A DNA stretch of 64,000 nt from Acidobacteriota bacterium (GCA_016789705.1 JAEUQR010000022.1:96323-160322), one strand, 5' to 3'; shown: positions 18,245-27,769, counted from the stretch's first letter. The notes: a model not told the origin generated them from the sequence alone. Made by a program: numbers and translations.

Positions 18245-18868
18245 CTAGTCCTGCAGCGTCGCCATCGAGGCGTGCGCCGCGCGGGCGACCGCGTCGAGCG
18301 TGCGCGTGAGCTGCCGCGTCGTCTCCCGCACGAACGTCTCGTCGTCCAGCCCCTCGATGTTCGCGCGTACGTTCGAGGCGGCGCCGTCGGCGGCCGCCTT
18401 CAGGAGGCCGATGGCGACGAAGACATCGCTGACGGCCACGCGCGTGCCCATCGCCGCCACATCGCGTGAGCGATCGAGGGCGTCGGCGCAGAGCCGGGCG
18501 GTCTCGAGCGGCACCCGCGTGGCTTCGCGCGTCGCCTCGGCAAGCGCCTGGCGCCGCGCGTCGGCTTCGGCGGCCGTGGTGCGCGGCAGCCTGGTGGCCG
18601 ACATCAGCGCCTGCACGGCGGCGGTGTCCTCGTCGGCCAGGCGGGCCAGCGCGACGCGATACGCGGCCAGTTCGCGGGCGGCGAGGTCGAGACGGGTGCG
18701 TTCGTCGGGCGTGCCGTGCCGCGTGTGCGGCAGCGACGCCACCATGGCACTTACCGACGCGCCGAGGGCGCCGGCGATGGCGGCCGCGGTGCCGCCGGCC
18801 GGCGCCGGTGTGGGCGCGGCGATGCGATCGAGCAGGTCGGCCAGCGGCAGCGAGGTCAGCGGGTTCAT
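18245..18868 (-). CDS. Formiminotransferase-cyclodeaminase C-terminal-type protein
   Basis: A 207-residue all-helical protein of the cyclodeaminase / methenyl-THF cyclohydrolase family. These proteins convert 5-formimino-THF to 5,10-methenyl-THF at the end of histidine breakdown, or act as methenyl-THF cyclohydrolases. The N-terminal signature PTPAPAGGTAAAIAGALGASV and the later SDVFVAIGLLKAAADGAASNVRAN are typical. The formiminotransferase domain is absent, so the transfer step must be elsewhere or bypassed. Its ATG overlaps the hutI stop (ATGA), which ties it to histidine catabolism. Confidence 0.85.
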   Translation of the reverse strand: MNPLTSLPLADLLDRIAAPTPAPAGGTAAAIAGALGASVSAMVASLPHTRHGTPDERTRLDLAARELAAYRVALARLADEDTAAVQALMSATRLPRTTAAEADARRQALAEATREATRVPLETARLCADALDRSRDVAAMGTRVAVSDVFVAIGLLKAAADGAASNVRANIEGLDDETFVRETTRQLTRTLDAVARAAHASMATLQD

Positions 18869-20136
18869 ACGCGGGAACTCCCGAGGCGTCCGGCGACGAG
18901 CCGGCCGCGTTTGACCACGCCGGCGACGACCGGCGCGCCGATGCGGGCGAGATCGGCCAGTGTGCCGTCGATGAGCACGCAGTCGAGCAGCTTGCCGTCT
19001 TCGAGGCTGCCGATGTCGTGCGACCGCCGCAGTGCCGCGGCGCCGTTCACCGTGGCGGCCACGAGCGCCTCCTCGAGCGTCATGCCCATGCCGAAGGCGG
19101 CGAGCGCGATCACGAAGGGCATCGAGGGCGAGAAGCCGCCGCCGGGATTCATGTCGGTCGCGAGCGCCACCGGGACGCCGCGCCCGATGAGCAGGCGCGC
19201 CGGCGCATAGCGCCCGAGCTTCAGGAAGAACGCCGCCGCCGGCAGCAGCGTGGCAACCACGCCGGCATCGGCGAGCGCGGTGGCGCCGGCCTCGTCCACG
19301 TGGATCAGGTGGTCGGCCGACACGGCGCCGACCGCCGCGGCCGTCATCGCGCCGCCGCTCAGGGCCAGTTCGTCGGCGTGGATGCGCGGGCGCAGGCCGA
19401 GCGGTTTGCCGGCGTCGAGAATGGCGCGCGATTCCGCGGGCGTGAAGACTCCCGACTCGCAGAAGACGTCGTTCCACTCGGCCAGACCTTCACGGGCGAC
19501 GGCCGGCAGCATCTCGTCGATGACGAGCCGGACGTAGGCGGCGCGCCGGTCGCGGTATTCGACCGGGATTTCGTGCGCCCCCATGAACGTGGGTGAGAGG
19601 TCCACGGGCTGGCGAGCCGCCAGCGTCCGGATCGCGCGCAACATCTTGAGTTCGGTCGCCGTGTCGAGGCCGTAGCCGCTTTTCACCTCGCACGTCGTCG
19701 TGCCCTGGGCGAGCGCGTCGGCGAGCCGCGGCAGCGCCGCCTCGACGAGGGCGGCCTCGGACGCCTCGCGCGTCGCCGTCACCGTGCGCACGATGCCGCC
19801 GCCGGCGGCGGCGATCTCGGCATAGGTCGCGCCGGCCAGCCGCCTGGTGAGTTCTTCGCGCCGATCGCCGGCAAACACGACGTGCGTGTGGGCATCGACG
19901 AAGCCGGGCACGACGGTCGTGCCGCGGGCGTCGACGACGACGGCGTCTGGTTCGAGCGTGACCGACCGCGCTACCTCGTCGGCCGGACCGACGGCGACGA
20001 TCCGGCCGCGCCAGGCGGCCACCGACGCGCCCGGGATCGCGGCGATGTCGCCCTGCGCGCGTCCGGCCCGCGGCGCCGGCCCGCGGCACGTGGCGACGCT
20101 GTCGGCGTGGTCGATGAGGATGTCGGCTCGGGTCAT
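18865..20136 (-). CDS. hutI: Imidazolonepropionase
   Basis: HutI hydrolyses 4-imidazolone-5-propionate to N-formimino-L-glutamate, the third step of histidine degradation. The 423-residue amidohydrolase shows the metal-binding VDAHTHVVFAGDR, the EVKSGYGLD loop, FMGAHEIP, the HADE metal/substrate motif and the late ATDMNPGGGFSPSM. The ATG at 20136 overlaps the stop of the DUF167 gene. hutH and hutU are not in the window. The gene is transcribed as an extension of the yggS-divIVA-yggU cluster, an uncommon place for a hut gene. Confidence 0.93.
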   Translation of the reverse strand: MTRADILIDHADSVATCRGPAPRAGRAQGDIAAIPGASVAAWRGRIVAVGPADEVARSVTLEPDAVVVDARGTTVVPGFVDAHTHVVFAGDRREELTRRLAGATYAEIAAAGGGIVRTVTATREASEAALVEAALPRLADALAQGTTTCEVKSGYGLDTATELKMLRAIRTLAARQPVDLSPTFMGAHEIPVEYRDRRAAYVRLVIDEMLPAVAREGLAEWNDVFCESGVFTPAESRAILDAGKPLGLRPRIHADELALSGGAMTAAAVGAVSADHLIHVDEAGATALADAGVVATLLPAAAFFLKLGRYAPARLLIGRGVPVALATDMNPGGGFSPSMPFVIALAAFGMGMTLEEALVAATVNGAAALRRSHDIGSLEDGKLLDCVLIDGTLADLARIGAPVVAGVVKRGRLVAGRLGSSRV

Positions 20137-20420
20137 GCGGAGGTCACGAGGCGGCGCCGCACGTCGTCGGGCCGCAGGCCCTCGACGAGCACTCGCTTCT
20201 GCCTGGAGGTGTCGCCGTGCACGAGCGAGACCCGCCGCTTCGGCAGGTCGAGCGCGTCGGCGAGGAAATGGACGAGGGCGGCATTGGCACGGCCATCGAC
20301 GGGCGGTGCCGCCAGGCGCACCACGAGAGCGCCGTCGCGCTCGCCGGCAAGGGCGGAGCGGGCGGCGCGCGGGATCACGCGGACCTCCACGTAGGTGCCG
20401 CCTGGACCCTCGCGCACCAT
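20133..20420 (-). CDS. YggU / DUF167 family protein
   Basis: A 95-residue protein of the DUF167 family, whose biochemical role is unknown. The signature is complete: YVEVRVIPRAARSALAG, then ALVVRLAAPPVDGRANAALVHFLADALDLPKRRVSLVHGDTSRQKRVLVEG, shown here only as short landmarks. Genes of this family usually lie beside yggS and yggT in the division-linked cluster, and here follow divIVA by 5 bp. Its stop codon overlaps the hutI start. Confidence 0.88.
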   Translation of the reverse strand: MVREGPGGTYVEVRVIPRAARSALAGERDGALVVRLAAPPVDGRANAALVHFLADALDLPKRRVSLVHGDTSRQKRVLVEGLRPDDVRRRLVTSA

Positions 20421-20425
20421 GCACG

Positions 20426-20986
20426 CTAGCCGTTCTGTGTGCGGACGGACGGCAGGTCGGCCACGCCCGGCGCCGACGCGGCGGCGTCGGCCGGGCGCGG
20501 ACGCATCAGGCGGATCTTGTCGTCGCGATCCTTCTGATCCTGCTCGCGCACGAAGTCGAGCGTGTTCTTGAGGGCGTTGATGATGGCTTCGACCGACGTC
20601 TCGGTCTCGCGGCGGCGGGCCCGCAGGCCATCGATCTCGCGCTGCAGGTCTTCGTGACGGCTCTGCGCCTTCTGCAGCAGCAGGTCGGCGCGTGCCTCGG
20701 CGTCGCGCATCACGCGCTGGGCGTCGCGTTCCGCCGTTTCCCGCATCTCGTCGGCCAGCCGCTGGGCGCTCACCAGCGTGTTCTTGAGGCTCTTCTCCTC
20801 CGAACGGTGCTCGGCGAGCAGCTCCTCGAGCCGCGCCACGTCCTGCCGGAGCCGGTCGGCCTCGCGAATCGCGCCTTCGTAGTCGTCGGCCACTTCGGTG
20901 AGCAGGGCATCGACTTCGCCGCGGTCGTAGCCGCGCATCGCGGTCTTGAACTTCTGCTGACGGAGGTCCAGGGGCGTGACGTTCAT
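20426..20986 (-). CDS. divIVA: DivIVA-domain protein
   Basis: A 186-residue coiled-coil protein. The N-terminal membrane-curvature domain is typical (MNVTPLDLRQQKFKTAMRGY, then DRGEVDALL). A long heptad-rich region follows (about residues 35-155), and the tail is Ala/Pro-rich. DivIVA proteins mark curved membrane at poles or septa and recruit division or envelope factors; the clients in this lineage are unknown. The gene sits 34 bp after yggS, as in the conserved yggS-...-divIVA division cluster of many bacteria. Confidence 0.88.
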   Translation of the reverse strand: MNVTPLDLRQQKFKTAMRGYDRGEVDALLTEVADDYEGAIREADRLRQDVARLEELLAEHRSEEKSLKNTLVSAQRLADEMRETAERDAQRVMRDAEARADLLLQKAQSRHEDLQREIDGLRARRRETETSVEAIINALKNTLDFVREQDQKDRDDKIRLMRPRPADAAASAPGVADLPSVRTQNG

Positions 20987-21020
20987 GATTCCAGCTCCTC
21001 GCGCGCCGGCGCGCCCGCGG

Positions 21021-21725
21021 TCAGCGCCGTTCGCCGAATATCGCGCTGCCGACCCTGACGATCGTCGCGCCTTCCTCGATAGCCACCTCGAAGTCGTGGC
21101 TCATGCCCATCGACAGCTCAGCCAGCCGTCCGGCCGGCACCCCGGCCACCGCCAGCTGGTCGCGCAGCGCCACCAGCTTCCGGAACCACGGCCGGGCGTC
21201 GTTCGGGTCGTCGACGGCCGGCGGGAGCAGCATCAGCCCCACCAGGTCCACCGCCTGCAGCCCGGCCGCCGCTGCGAAGATATCGGGCAATTCTTCCGGG
21301 GAGGCGCCGAACTTCGTCGCCTCGCCCGCCAGGTCCACCTGCACGAGCGCTCTGGGCTGCCGCCCCGCCGCGGCCGCCCCTTCGTCGATCCTGGTGAGCA
21401 GATTCACGCTGTCGACGGCGTGGATCCAATCGAAGGCCTCGGCCGCCTTCTTCGCCTTGTTCGACTGCAGGTGGCCGATGACGTGCCACCGAATCGTAGT
21501 GTCGGCCGTCTCGGCGATCTTCTGCAGGCCTTCCTGCACTTTGTTTTCGCCGAAATCCCGCTGGCCGGCCGCGATGGCCGCCCGCACGTGGTCGGCGGAA
21601 TAGGTCTTCGACACCGCCACCAGCCGGACCGCGGCGGCCTCGCGCCCGGCCCGGGCAGCGGCGGCCGCCATGCGGCCGCGGACGTCGGCCAGCCGGGCGG
21701 CGATGGTGGCGGCGAGGTCGCTCAC
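21021..21725 (-). CDS. yggS: PLP homeostasis protein, YggS/PROSC family
   Basis: A 234-residue single-domain TIM barrel that binds pyridoxal phosphate and buffers free PLP and amino-acid pools. Signatures are VRLVAVSKTYSADHVRAAI (Lys of the Schiff base), RDFGENKVQEG, WHVIGHLQSNKAKKA, GLMLLPP, and the phosphate site ELSMGMSHDFEVAIEEGATIVRVGSAIFG. The start is the GTG at 21725, whose GTGA overlaps the stop of the upstream TPR gene. It heads the yggS-divIVA-yggU stretch. Confidence 0.93.
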   Translation of the reverse strand: MSDLAATIAARLADVRGRMAAAAARAGREAAAVRLVAVSKTYSADHVRAAIAAGQRDFGENKVQEGLQKIAETADTTIRWHVIGHLQSNKAKKAAEAFDWIHAVDSVNLLTRIDEGAAAAGRQPRALVQVDLAGEATKFGASPEELPDIFAAAAGLQAVDLVGLMLLPPAVDDPNDARPWFRKLVALRDQLAVAGVPAGRLAELSMGMSHDFEVAIEEGATIVRVGSAIFGERR

Positions 21726-22654
21726 CGGACGGGCGGCTTCAGCTGCGAGAGCATCGCCTTGGCCTGGGCGGCGAACTGCCCGGTGGGCGCCATCTTCATG
21801 TACTCCTCGAAGCTGGCGACGGCCTCGGGGATCTTGCCTTCGTTGAGGAGCGCCATGCCGAGCTGGAAGCGCGAGTCGGCATGGTTCGGGTCGGCCTTGA
21901 CGGCTTCTTCGAACTTCACCTTCGCCTCGGCGATCTTGCCGCCGTTCCACAGAATGATGCCCTGGTTGTAGATGGCGTCGGCGTTGCCGCCGGGCGCCGA
22001 GGCGGCGGCCCGCGCGCCGATGGCGGCCGCTTCGTCGAAGCGCTTCTGCGTGTTGTAGAGCGTGGCGAGCGCGTTCAGCGTCTCGGCGTGATCGGCCTTC
22101 TGCTCGAGGCCCTTCTTCCAGTTCTCCTCGGCCTGCTTCTCGTCCTTCTTCTGCAGGTAGGCGAAGCCGATGTTGTAGTAGCACTCGTGGCAGGTGGGCT
22201 GCGCGGCGAGCGCCGCCTGGAATTTCGCGATGGCGGTGTCGTAGTCCTGGGCGCGGCTGGCCGCCACACCTTCGTCGAAGGCCACCTTGAGCGCGGCCAT
22301 CTTCGGATCGGCGCCGGGCGGCACGGGCGAGAGCGTGATTGTGACCTCGGCGGTGTTGCCGACGCGGACGCGGACGTCGGCGAAGCCCGAGCCGAGCTTG
22401 TCGGCGGTGGCCGTGACGCGATAGCCGCCCGACTGCAGGCCGAGCTGCACGAACTCGCCGCGCTTGTCGGACTTGGTCGTGAGCTTGCGGCTCATGCCCT
22501 CGACGAACTCGATGGTGATGGCGGCATCGGCCACGGGCTTGCCGTCGGGACCGACGACCTTGCCCTTGACGAGTCCGGTCTGCGCGGCGGCGGGCGCCGC
22601 GAGGGCCAGCACGACGGCGGCGGCGAGGAACCGGGTGATGGTGCGGTGAATCAT
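21722..22654 (-). CDS. Exported carboxypeptidase-regulatory-like plus TPR protein
   Basis: A 310-residue secreted protein. A signal peptide (about 1-25, ending APAAAQ) leads into a beta-sandwich of the carboxypeptidase-regulatory type (GLVKGKVVGPDGKPVADAAITI...SGGYRVTATADKLG, landmarks only). From about residue 120 onward there are some five tetratricopeptide repeats (for example YYNIGFAYLQKKDEKQAEEN and SRFQLGMALLNEGKIPEAV). TPR proteins scaffold complexes, here in the periplasm. A TACACT box at 22683-22678 and an AGGAG ribosome site precede the ATG, so this gene is not leaderless. It probably heads the operon that continues through yggS to ftcD. Confidence 0.82.
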   Translation of the reverse strand: MIHRTITRFLAAAVVLALAAPAAAQTGLVKGKVVGPDGKPVADAAITIEFVEGMSRKLTTKSDKRGEFVQLGLQSGGYRVTATADKLGSGFADVRVRVGNTAEVTITLSPVPPGADPKMAALKVAFDEGVAASRAQDYDTAIAKFQAALAAQPTCHECYYNIGFAYLQKKDEKQAEENWKKGLEQKADHAETLNALATLYNTQKRFDEAAAIGARAAASAPGGNADAIYNQGIILWNGGKIAEAKVKFEEAVKADPNHADSRFQLGMALLNEGKIPEAVASFEEYMKMAPTGQFAAQAKAMLSQLKPPVR

Positions 22655-22713
22655 GGTGCGAGAGACTCCTGACGCCCAGTGTAGCGCGAAGCGCTCCGGG
22701 GGCGGGGTGCCCG

Positions 22714-24732
22714 TCAGTCGCCGAAGAAGCGTCGCACCTGCTCCATGTCGTAGGTGACCGGGGCCGGCGGCAGCGAGGCCAGGAAGCGGCGCCCGTAGCC
22801 CATCGAGCGGATGCGCGGATCGAGCACCGCCAGCACGCCGCGGTCGTTCCGGTGGCGGATGAGCCGCCCGAGCCCCTGCTGCAGGGCCAGGATGGCGAGC
22901 GGCACCTGATAGGCCTCGAACGCGCTCGCGCCCTGGGCGGCCAGCGCATCGATGCGCGCCGCCACGATCGGATCGCCTGGGGATGCGAACGGCAGCTTGT
23001 CGATGATGACCGCGCTCAGCTGGTCGCCCTGCACGTCCACGCCCTGCCAGAACGATGAGGTCGCGAAGAGCACGGCGTTCGGCGTGCGGCGGAACTCGGC
23101 GAGCAGCGTCGAGCGCGGCGCCGTGCCCTGCACCAGCACCGGATACTCCAGCTCGGGTTCGAGGCGCTGGACCACGGCCCGCATCGACGCGTAACTCGTG
23201 AAGAGCACGAAGGCGCGTCCGCGGGAGCAGCGCAGCAGTTGCCCGGCCTCCCAGGCCACCGCTTCGGTGTAGCGCTCCTCGCGGGGCAGCGGCATGCGAC
23301 GCGGCAGGTAGAGCAGCGTCTGGCGGCTGTAGTCGAACTCCGAGGGCACCGACAGCACCGCGGCGTCTTCGAGGCCGAGCCGTTCCTTGATGTAGTCGAA
23401 GCGGCCCTCCACGGTGAGCGTGGCCGACGTGATGACGGTGGCGCGGCGCTGGCCGGTGACCAGGTCGCGCACGATCCGCGAGACATCGATCGGCGCCGCC
23501 CGCAACTGCACGGCGCGGCCTCTGACCTCGAGGAAGTAGACGTAGGCCGGATCGGCGCAGGCCAGCAGGAAGCGCAGGTCGTCCGCGAGGTCGCCGGCCC
23601 GGCGGGCCACCGCGGTCAGGTCGTCCGTGAGGGTGCCGTCGTCGCCCGCCTCACGCGGACGTGCGGTGGCAGCCAGCGCGCACGCGGCCTGCAGCCCATC
23701 GAGCGCGCCGGCGAGGTTCAGGCCCGTCGGCAGGTGATCGGCGAACCACTCGCGGGCCACGCGAAGCCGCTCGTCGCCGCGGCTCATGCGGGCGATGGCG
23801 AGGCCGCTGAAGAACGCGCGGGCGTGGTCCACGAGGCGTACCACCTCGCGCGAGGCGTCGTGCTTCGCCGTCGCGCCAGGTGCGACCACCGCCGCGCGCA
23901 GCGCCGCCTCGGCATCGCGTCCCAGGTCGTCGATGCGCAGGTTGCTGACGCCACGCCCGAAATACTGCGTGGCCACGTCCTCGAGTTGATGCGCTTCGTC
24001 CACGACGAGCTGCGGACACGACGGGATCACTTCACCGTAGGCGCTCTCGCGCACGGCGGCGTCGGCACAGAGCAGATGGTGGTTCACGATGACCACGTCG
24101 CTCTCCGCCGCCCGCTGGCGCATGCGCGTGACGAAACACTCGCTGTGCCGCGGGCACTCGCTCCCGAGGCAGGTGTCGGCCGTCGCCGACACCTCATGCC
24201 AGAGCGCCAGGTCTTCCGGCAGCTCGGCCAGCTCCGCGCGGTCGCCGGTGTCGGTCTTCGGCGCCCAATGTTCGATGACCGGCAGGAACACGGCGTCCTC
24301 GGAGTTGAGCGCGCGGCCGCGCACCGCCTGACGCGAGCGGTATTCCTCGAACCGGTGCAGGCACAGGTAGTTTGCCCGGCCCTTCATGCAGGTGGCCGTG
24401 AAAGGGATGCCGAGCGCGCCGCGCAGCGCCGGCACGTCCTTCTCGAAAATCTGCTCCTGCAGGTTCTTCGTGCCGGTCGAGACGAGGACGCGGCGGCCGC
24501 TCAGCACCGCCGGCACCAGGTAGGCCATCGTCTTGCCGGTGCCGGTGCCGGCTTCTGCCATGAGCACGCCGCCTTCGTCGATGGTCTGCGCCACGGCCAG
24601 GGCCATGCGCCGCTGGCCGTCGCGGGGCTCGAACTGCGGCAGTGCCCGCGCCAGCGGGCCATCGGCTGCGAACGCGCGCGTTACCGCGTCGATGAGGTCG
24701 ACGGCTTCCGGTACAGCGGGAACGTCTGACAC
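22714..24732 (-). CDS. dinG: DinG/XPD-family ATP-dependent DNA helicase
   Basis: A 672-residue superfamily 2 helicase with 5'-3' polarity in the family. Motif I is [10 protein letters not shown] and motif II is [10 protein letters not shown]. Four cysteines between them (in YLCLHR and [12 protein letters not shown]) form the expected iron-sulfur cluster site. Late motifs include [12 protein letters not shown] and QGLGRLIRH. There is no N-terminal exonuclease domain. The family unwinds R-loops, forks and G-quadruplexes. The start is the GTG at 24732 ([17 protein letters not shown]), which overlaps the last 52 bp of glyA in another frame. A later start would truncate the helix ahead of motif Q, so the overlap looks real. 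Confidence 0.92.
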   Translation of the reverse strand: MSDVPAVPEAVDLIDAVTRAFAADGPLARALPQFEPRDGQRRMALAVAQTIDEGGVLMAEAGTGTGKTMAYLVPAVLSGRRVLVSTGTKNLQEQIFEKDVPALRGALGIPFTATCMKGRANYLCLHRFEEYRSRQAVRGRALNSEDAVFLPVIEHWAPKTDTGDRAELAELPEDLALWHEVSATADTCLGSECPRHSECFVTRMRQRAAESDVVIVNHHLLCADAAVRESAYGEVIPSCPQLVVDEAHQLEDVATQYFGRGVSNLRIDDLGRDAEAALRAAVVAPGATAKHDASREVVRLVDHARAFFSGLAIARMSRGDERLRVAREWFADHLPTGLNLAGALDGLQAACALAATARPREAGDDGTLTDDLTAVARRAGDLADDLRFLLACADPAYVYFLEVRGRAVQLRAAPIDVSRIVRDLVTGQRRATVITSATLTVEGRFDYIKERLGLEDAAVLSVPSEFDYSRQTLLYLPRRMPLPREERYTEAVAWEAGQLLRCSRGRAFVLFTSYASMRAVVQRLEPELEYPVLVQGTAPRSTLLAEFRRTPNAVLFATSSFWQGVDVQGDQLSAVIIDKLPFASPGDPIVAARIDALAAQGASAFEAYQVPLAILALQQGLGRLIRHRNDRGVLAVLDPRIRSMGYGRRFLASLPPAPVTYDMEQVRRFFGD

Positions 24733-25970
24733 AGCGTCTCGACCTCGGCCTTCACCGTCGCGGCCACGGCGGCGTCGTCGGGTGCAGCGAGCACCCGCGC
24801 GATGAGATGTGCGATGACGCGCATCTCGGCCGCGCCCATGCCGCGTGTGGTCACGGCCGGCGTGCCGAGCCGCACGCCGCTTGCCACCATCGGCGGGTTG
24901 GTATCGAAGGGGATGGCGTTCTTGTTCACCGTGATGGCGGCGCGGCCCAGGGCCGCCTCGGCCACCTTGCCGGTGAGGCCCTTCGAGAACACGTCGAGCA
25001 GCACGAGGTGGTTGTCGGTGCCGCCGCTCACTATGCGGAAGCCGGCGCCGGCGAGTTCGGCGGCGAGCGTACGCGCGTTGTCGACGACACGCGCCTGGTA
25101 GGTGGTAAACCCCGGCTCGGCGGCCTGCCGGAAGCACACGGCCTTCGCGGCGATGATGTGCATCAGCGGACCGCCCTGCACGCCCGGAAAGAGCGCGCGG
25201 TCGATGTCCTTGGCGTGCGCCTGCCGGCACAGGATGAGTCCGGCGCGCGGGCCGCGCAGGGTCTTGTGCGTGGTGGTGGTCACGAAATCCGCGTGCGGCA
25301 CCGGGCTCGGGTGCAGGCCGGCGGCGACGAGGCCGGCGATGTGGGCCATGTCGACCATGAAGAGCGCGCCGCAACTCTTCGCGATGGCGCTCATGCGCGC
25401 GAAGTCAATCGTACGCGGATAGGCGCTGGCGCCGGCGATGAGGAGCTTCGGCCGGTGAGTCTCGGCGAGGCGGGCGACCTCGTCGTAGTCGATGCGCTCG
25501 TCGGCCTGACTGACGCCGTAGGGCACGATCGTGAAGTACTTGCCCGAGAAGTTGAGCGGGTGCCCGTGCGTGAGGTGGCCGCCGTGCGCCAGGTTCATGC
25601 CGAGGATGGTGTCGCCCGGCTTGAGCGTGGCGAGCAGCACCGCCATGTTGGCCTGCGCCCCCGAGTGCGGCTGCACGTTGGCGTGTTCGGCGCCGAAGAG
25701 CGCCTTCGCGCGTTCGATGGCCAGCGACTCGACCACGTCCACGTATTCACAGCCGCCGTAGTACCGCTTGCCCGGGTACCCTTCGGCGTACTTGTTGGTC
25801 AGGACCGAGCCGGCCGCTTCGAGTACCGCCACGCTCACGAAGTTCTCGGAGGCGATGAGCTCGATCCCGGTTTCCTGGCGCTCTTCCTCGTGGGTGATGG
25901 CGGCGGCGACTTCGGGGTCGGCGCTGGCCAGGGCGCGGTGGAACAGGTCTCGTTCGGCGGAGTGGCTCAT
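24681..25970 (-). CDS. glyA: Serine hydroxymethyltransferase
   Basis: GlyA interconverts serine and glycine with transfer of the one-carbon unit to tetrahydrofolate. The 429-residue PLP enzyme shows the N-terminal [31 protein letters not shown], the [12 protein letters not shown] motif and the PLP-lysine segment [12 protein letters not shown]. The C-terminal part contains [10 protein letters not shown] and [13 protein letters not shown]. It lies 26 bp downstream of rpiB and is likely co-transcribed with it; its 3' end overlaps dinG. Confidence 0.97.
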   Translation of the reverse strand: MSHSAERDLFHRALASADPEVAAAITHEEERQETGIELIASENFVSVAVLEAAGSVLTNKYAEGYPGKRYYGGCEYVDVVESLAIERAKALFGAEHANVQPHSGAQANMAVLLATLKPGDTILGMNLAHGGHLTHGHPLNFSGKYFTIVPYGVSQADERIDYDEVARLAETHRPKLLIAGASAYPRTIDFARMSAIAKSCGALFMVDMAHIAGLVAAGLHPSPVPHADFVTTTTHKTLRGPRAGLILCRQAHAKDIDRALFPGVQGGPLMHIIAAKAVCFRQAAEPGFTTYQARVVDNARTLAAELAGAGFRIVSGGTDNHLVLLDVFSKGLTGKVAEAALGRAAITVNKNAIPFDTNPPMVASGVRLGTPAVTTRGMGAAEMRVIAHLIARVLAAPDDAAVAATVKAEVETLCQTFPLYRKPSTSSTR

Positions 25971-25996
25971 GGAATGGGCACGCGGAAAAGACGGCC

Positions 25997-26458
25997 CTAC
26001 GAGGCCGTCGTCGGATCACTGCGATCGTCGATGACGCCGATCTTGTCGACACGCTGCTGGTGCCGGCCGCCGGCAAACGGCGTGTCGAGGAACGCCGCGA
26101 CGATGCGTTCGGCCTCGTCGATGCCGGTGCGCCGCGCGCCCAGGGTGAGGACGTTCAGGTCGTTGTGTTCGCGCGCCAGCACGGCGCCGTCGACATCGAC
26201 GATGACGGCCGCGCGCACGCCGCGCACCTTGTTGGCGGCAATCGCCATCCCCACGCCGCTGCCGCACACGAGAATGCCGCGGTCGGCCCGTCCGCTCGCG
26301 ACCGCGTCGGCCACCTGCACGGCGTAGTCGGGATAGTCGACCGATGACGTGGAGGCGGTGCCGACGTCGTGCCAGGCGACGCCCCGCGCATCGAGCGCGC
26401 GCTTGAGGGCTTCCTTCAATTCGAAGCCGGCGTGGTCGGCGCCGAGCGCGACGAACAT
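25997..26458 (-). CDS. rpiB: Ribose-5-phosphate isomerase B
   Basis: RpiB interconverts ribose 5-phosphate and ribulose 5-phosphate (related LacAB/RpiB enzymes also act on other sugars). The 153-residue protein has [11 protein letters not shown], the YPDYA segment, the catalytic-Cys motif [18 protein letters not shown] and the late [15 protein letters not shown]. The start at 26458 ([11 protein letters not shown]) lies exactly 6 nt after a TACAAT box. That -10 box overlaps the -10 of the divergent methyltransferase gene, so both mRNAs are predicted leaderless. Confidence 0.93.
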   Translation of the reverse strand: MFVALGADHAGFELKEALKRALDARGVAWHDVGTASTSSVDYPDYAVQVADAVASGRADRGILVCGSGVGMAIAANKVRGVRAAVIVDVDGAVLAREHNDLNVLTLGARRTGIDEAERIVAAFLDTPFAGGRHQQRVDKIGVIDDRSDPTTAS

Positions 26459-26464
26459 GCCGAG

Positions 26465-26474
26465 ATTGTACACT
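26465..26474. promoter_or_regulatory. Overlapping divergent -10 boxes for rpiB and the methyltransferase gene
   Basis: On the plus strand TACACT occupies 26469-26474, 6 nt before ATG 26481. On the minus strand TACAAT occupies 26470-26465, 6 nt before ATG 26458. The hexamers share two base pairs, and the start codons are only 22 bp apart. Neither side has room for a Shine-Dalgarno. Polymerase binding at one promoter should exclude the other. Confidence 0.6.
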
Positions 26475-26480
26475 AGCGGG

Positions 26481-27641
26481 ATGGCCGCTGTTTCGATCTC
26501 ACCGCGTGGGGAAGCCCGTCTGCGTCACGGCCATCCGTGGATCTACCGTTCGGACGTCGATGCCGCCGGCGCCACCGGCGGTGAGGTCGTGACCGTGCGT
26601 GGCGCGCGCGACCGCGTGCTCGGACAGGCGTTCTTCAGCGACCGTTCGCAGATCGCGCTGCGCATGGTGACCCGCGACGATCGCCCGGTGGACGAGGCGT
26701 TCTGGCGCGCCCGTCTCGCGGCGGCAATCGGTTTCCGCGCCTCGCTCGGCATCGACGCCAGCGCGTATCGCCTCGTCCACGGCGAAGCGGATCTGCTGCC
26801 GTCGATCATCGTGGATCGCTACGCCGATGTGCTGGTCGTGCAGACGCTGTCGCAGGGGGCCGACCGCCTGCTGCCGGTGCTGACGCCGCTGCTCGTGGAA
26901 CTGACCGGCGCCATCGGCGTCATCGAGCGCAACGATCCGCGCGTGCGTCAGCTCGAGGGACTCGAATCACGGGTGTCCGTGCTGCACGGTGCGGTGCCGG
27001 CGCGGGTCGCCGTGCACGAGGGCGCGGTCGAGTACGACGTGGACGTGCACGGCGGCCAGAAGACCGGGCTGTTCCTCGACCAGCGCGAGAACCACGCCGC
27101 CGCCGCCGGCTACGCGCGCGGCCGCCTGCTCGATGCCTTCAGCTACCACGGCGGCTTCGCGCTGGCGCTCGCCGCGTCATGTTCGAGCGTCGAGGCGCTG
27201 GATGTCTCGGCTGACGCGGTGGCGACGATTGCCTCGAACGCCGTCAAGAACCGGCTGCCGCACGTACGGGCCCGCGAGGCCAACGCATTCGACGAACTGC
27301 GCCGCCTCGAGAAAGCCGGTGCGCGCTACGAGACGGTCGTGCTCGATCCGCCGGCGTTCGCAAAGAACAAGGCGTCGGTGGAGAAGGCGCTGTCGGGGTA
27401 CAAGGACATCAACCTGCGCGCGCTGCGCCTGCTCGAACCCGGCGGCATCCTCATCACGTGTTCCTGTTCCCACCACGTGAGCGAGGAGACCTTCGCCGAG
27501 GTCGTGCACGCCGCGGCGTCCGACGCCGGCAGCCTCGTCTCGGTGGTCGAGCAGCGCACGCAGGGGCGTGACCACCCGGTGCTGCTCGGCGTGCCAGAGA
27601 CGAAGTACCTGAAGTGCCTGATTCTGCGAAAACTGGCCTGA
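26481..27641 (+). CDS. Class I rRNA (cytosine-C5)-type methyltransferase, RlmI-like
   Basis: A 386-residue S-adenosylmethionine-dependent methyltransferase. It has an N-terminal PUA domain (VSISPRGEARLRHGHPWIYR), a central EEHEE-type region, and a C-terminal Rossmann domain. RlmI makes m5C in 23S rRNA. Signatures include GQKTGLFLDQRENH, LLDAFSYHGGFALALA (SAM loop), VVLDPPAFAKNK, and LITCSCSHHVSEE with the expected catalytic Cys. The gene is divergent from rpiB and appears leaderless. The rRNA position is not deducible. Confidence 0.9.
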   Translation: MAAVSISPRGEARLRHGHPWIYRSDVDAAGATGGEVVTVRGARDRVLGQAFFSDRSQIALRMVTRDDRPVDEAFWRARLAAAIGFRASLGIDASAYRLVHGEADLLPSIIVDRYADVLVVQTLSQGADRLLPVLTPLLVELTGAIGVIERNDPRVRQLEGLESRVSVLHGAVPARVAVHEGAVEYDVDVHGGQKTGLFLDQRENHAAAAGYARGRLLDAFSYHGGFALALAASCSSVEALDVSADAVATIASNAVKNRLPHVRAREANAFDELRRLEKAGARYETVVLDPPAFAKNKASVEKALSGYKDINLRALRLLEPGGILITCSCSHHVSEETFAEVVHAAASDAGSLVSVVEQRTQGRDHPVLLGVPETKYLKCLILRKLA

Positions 27642-27763
27642 TTTAGCGCTCGGCGCCGCCCGGGTTGCCGGATGAATCGATGCAGTCTGACCGCTCGTTC
27701 CATGCGGCCAGGTGATGTCATGTGGCGCGCTGATGGAAGTGGAAATTTTCGCCGATATGCGGG

Positions 27764-27769
27764 TAAGAT
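27764..27769 (+). promoter_or_regulatory. Probable -10 box TAAGAT before the heme/copper protein gene
   Basis: TAAGAT at 27764-27769 would start a transcript near 27776 and give a leader of about 39 nt. That leader has a good TTGGAGG ribosome site at 27800-27806, ahead of the ATG at 27815. No -35 box fits at 16-18 bp. The rest of the 173-bp gap after the methyltransferase shows nothing else recognisable. Confidence 0.4.
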
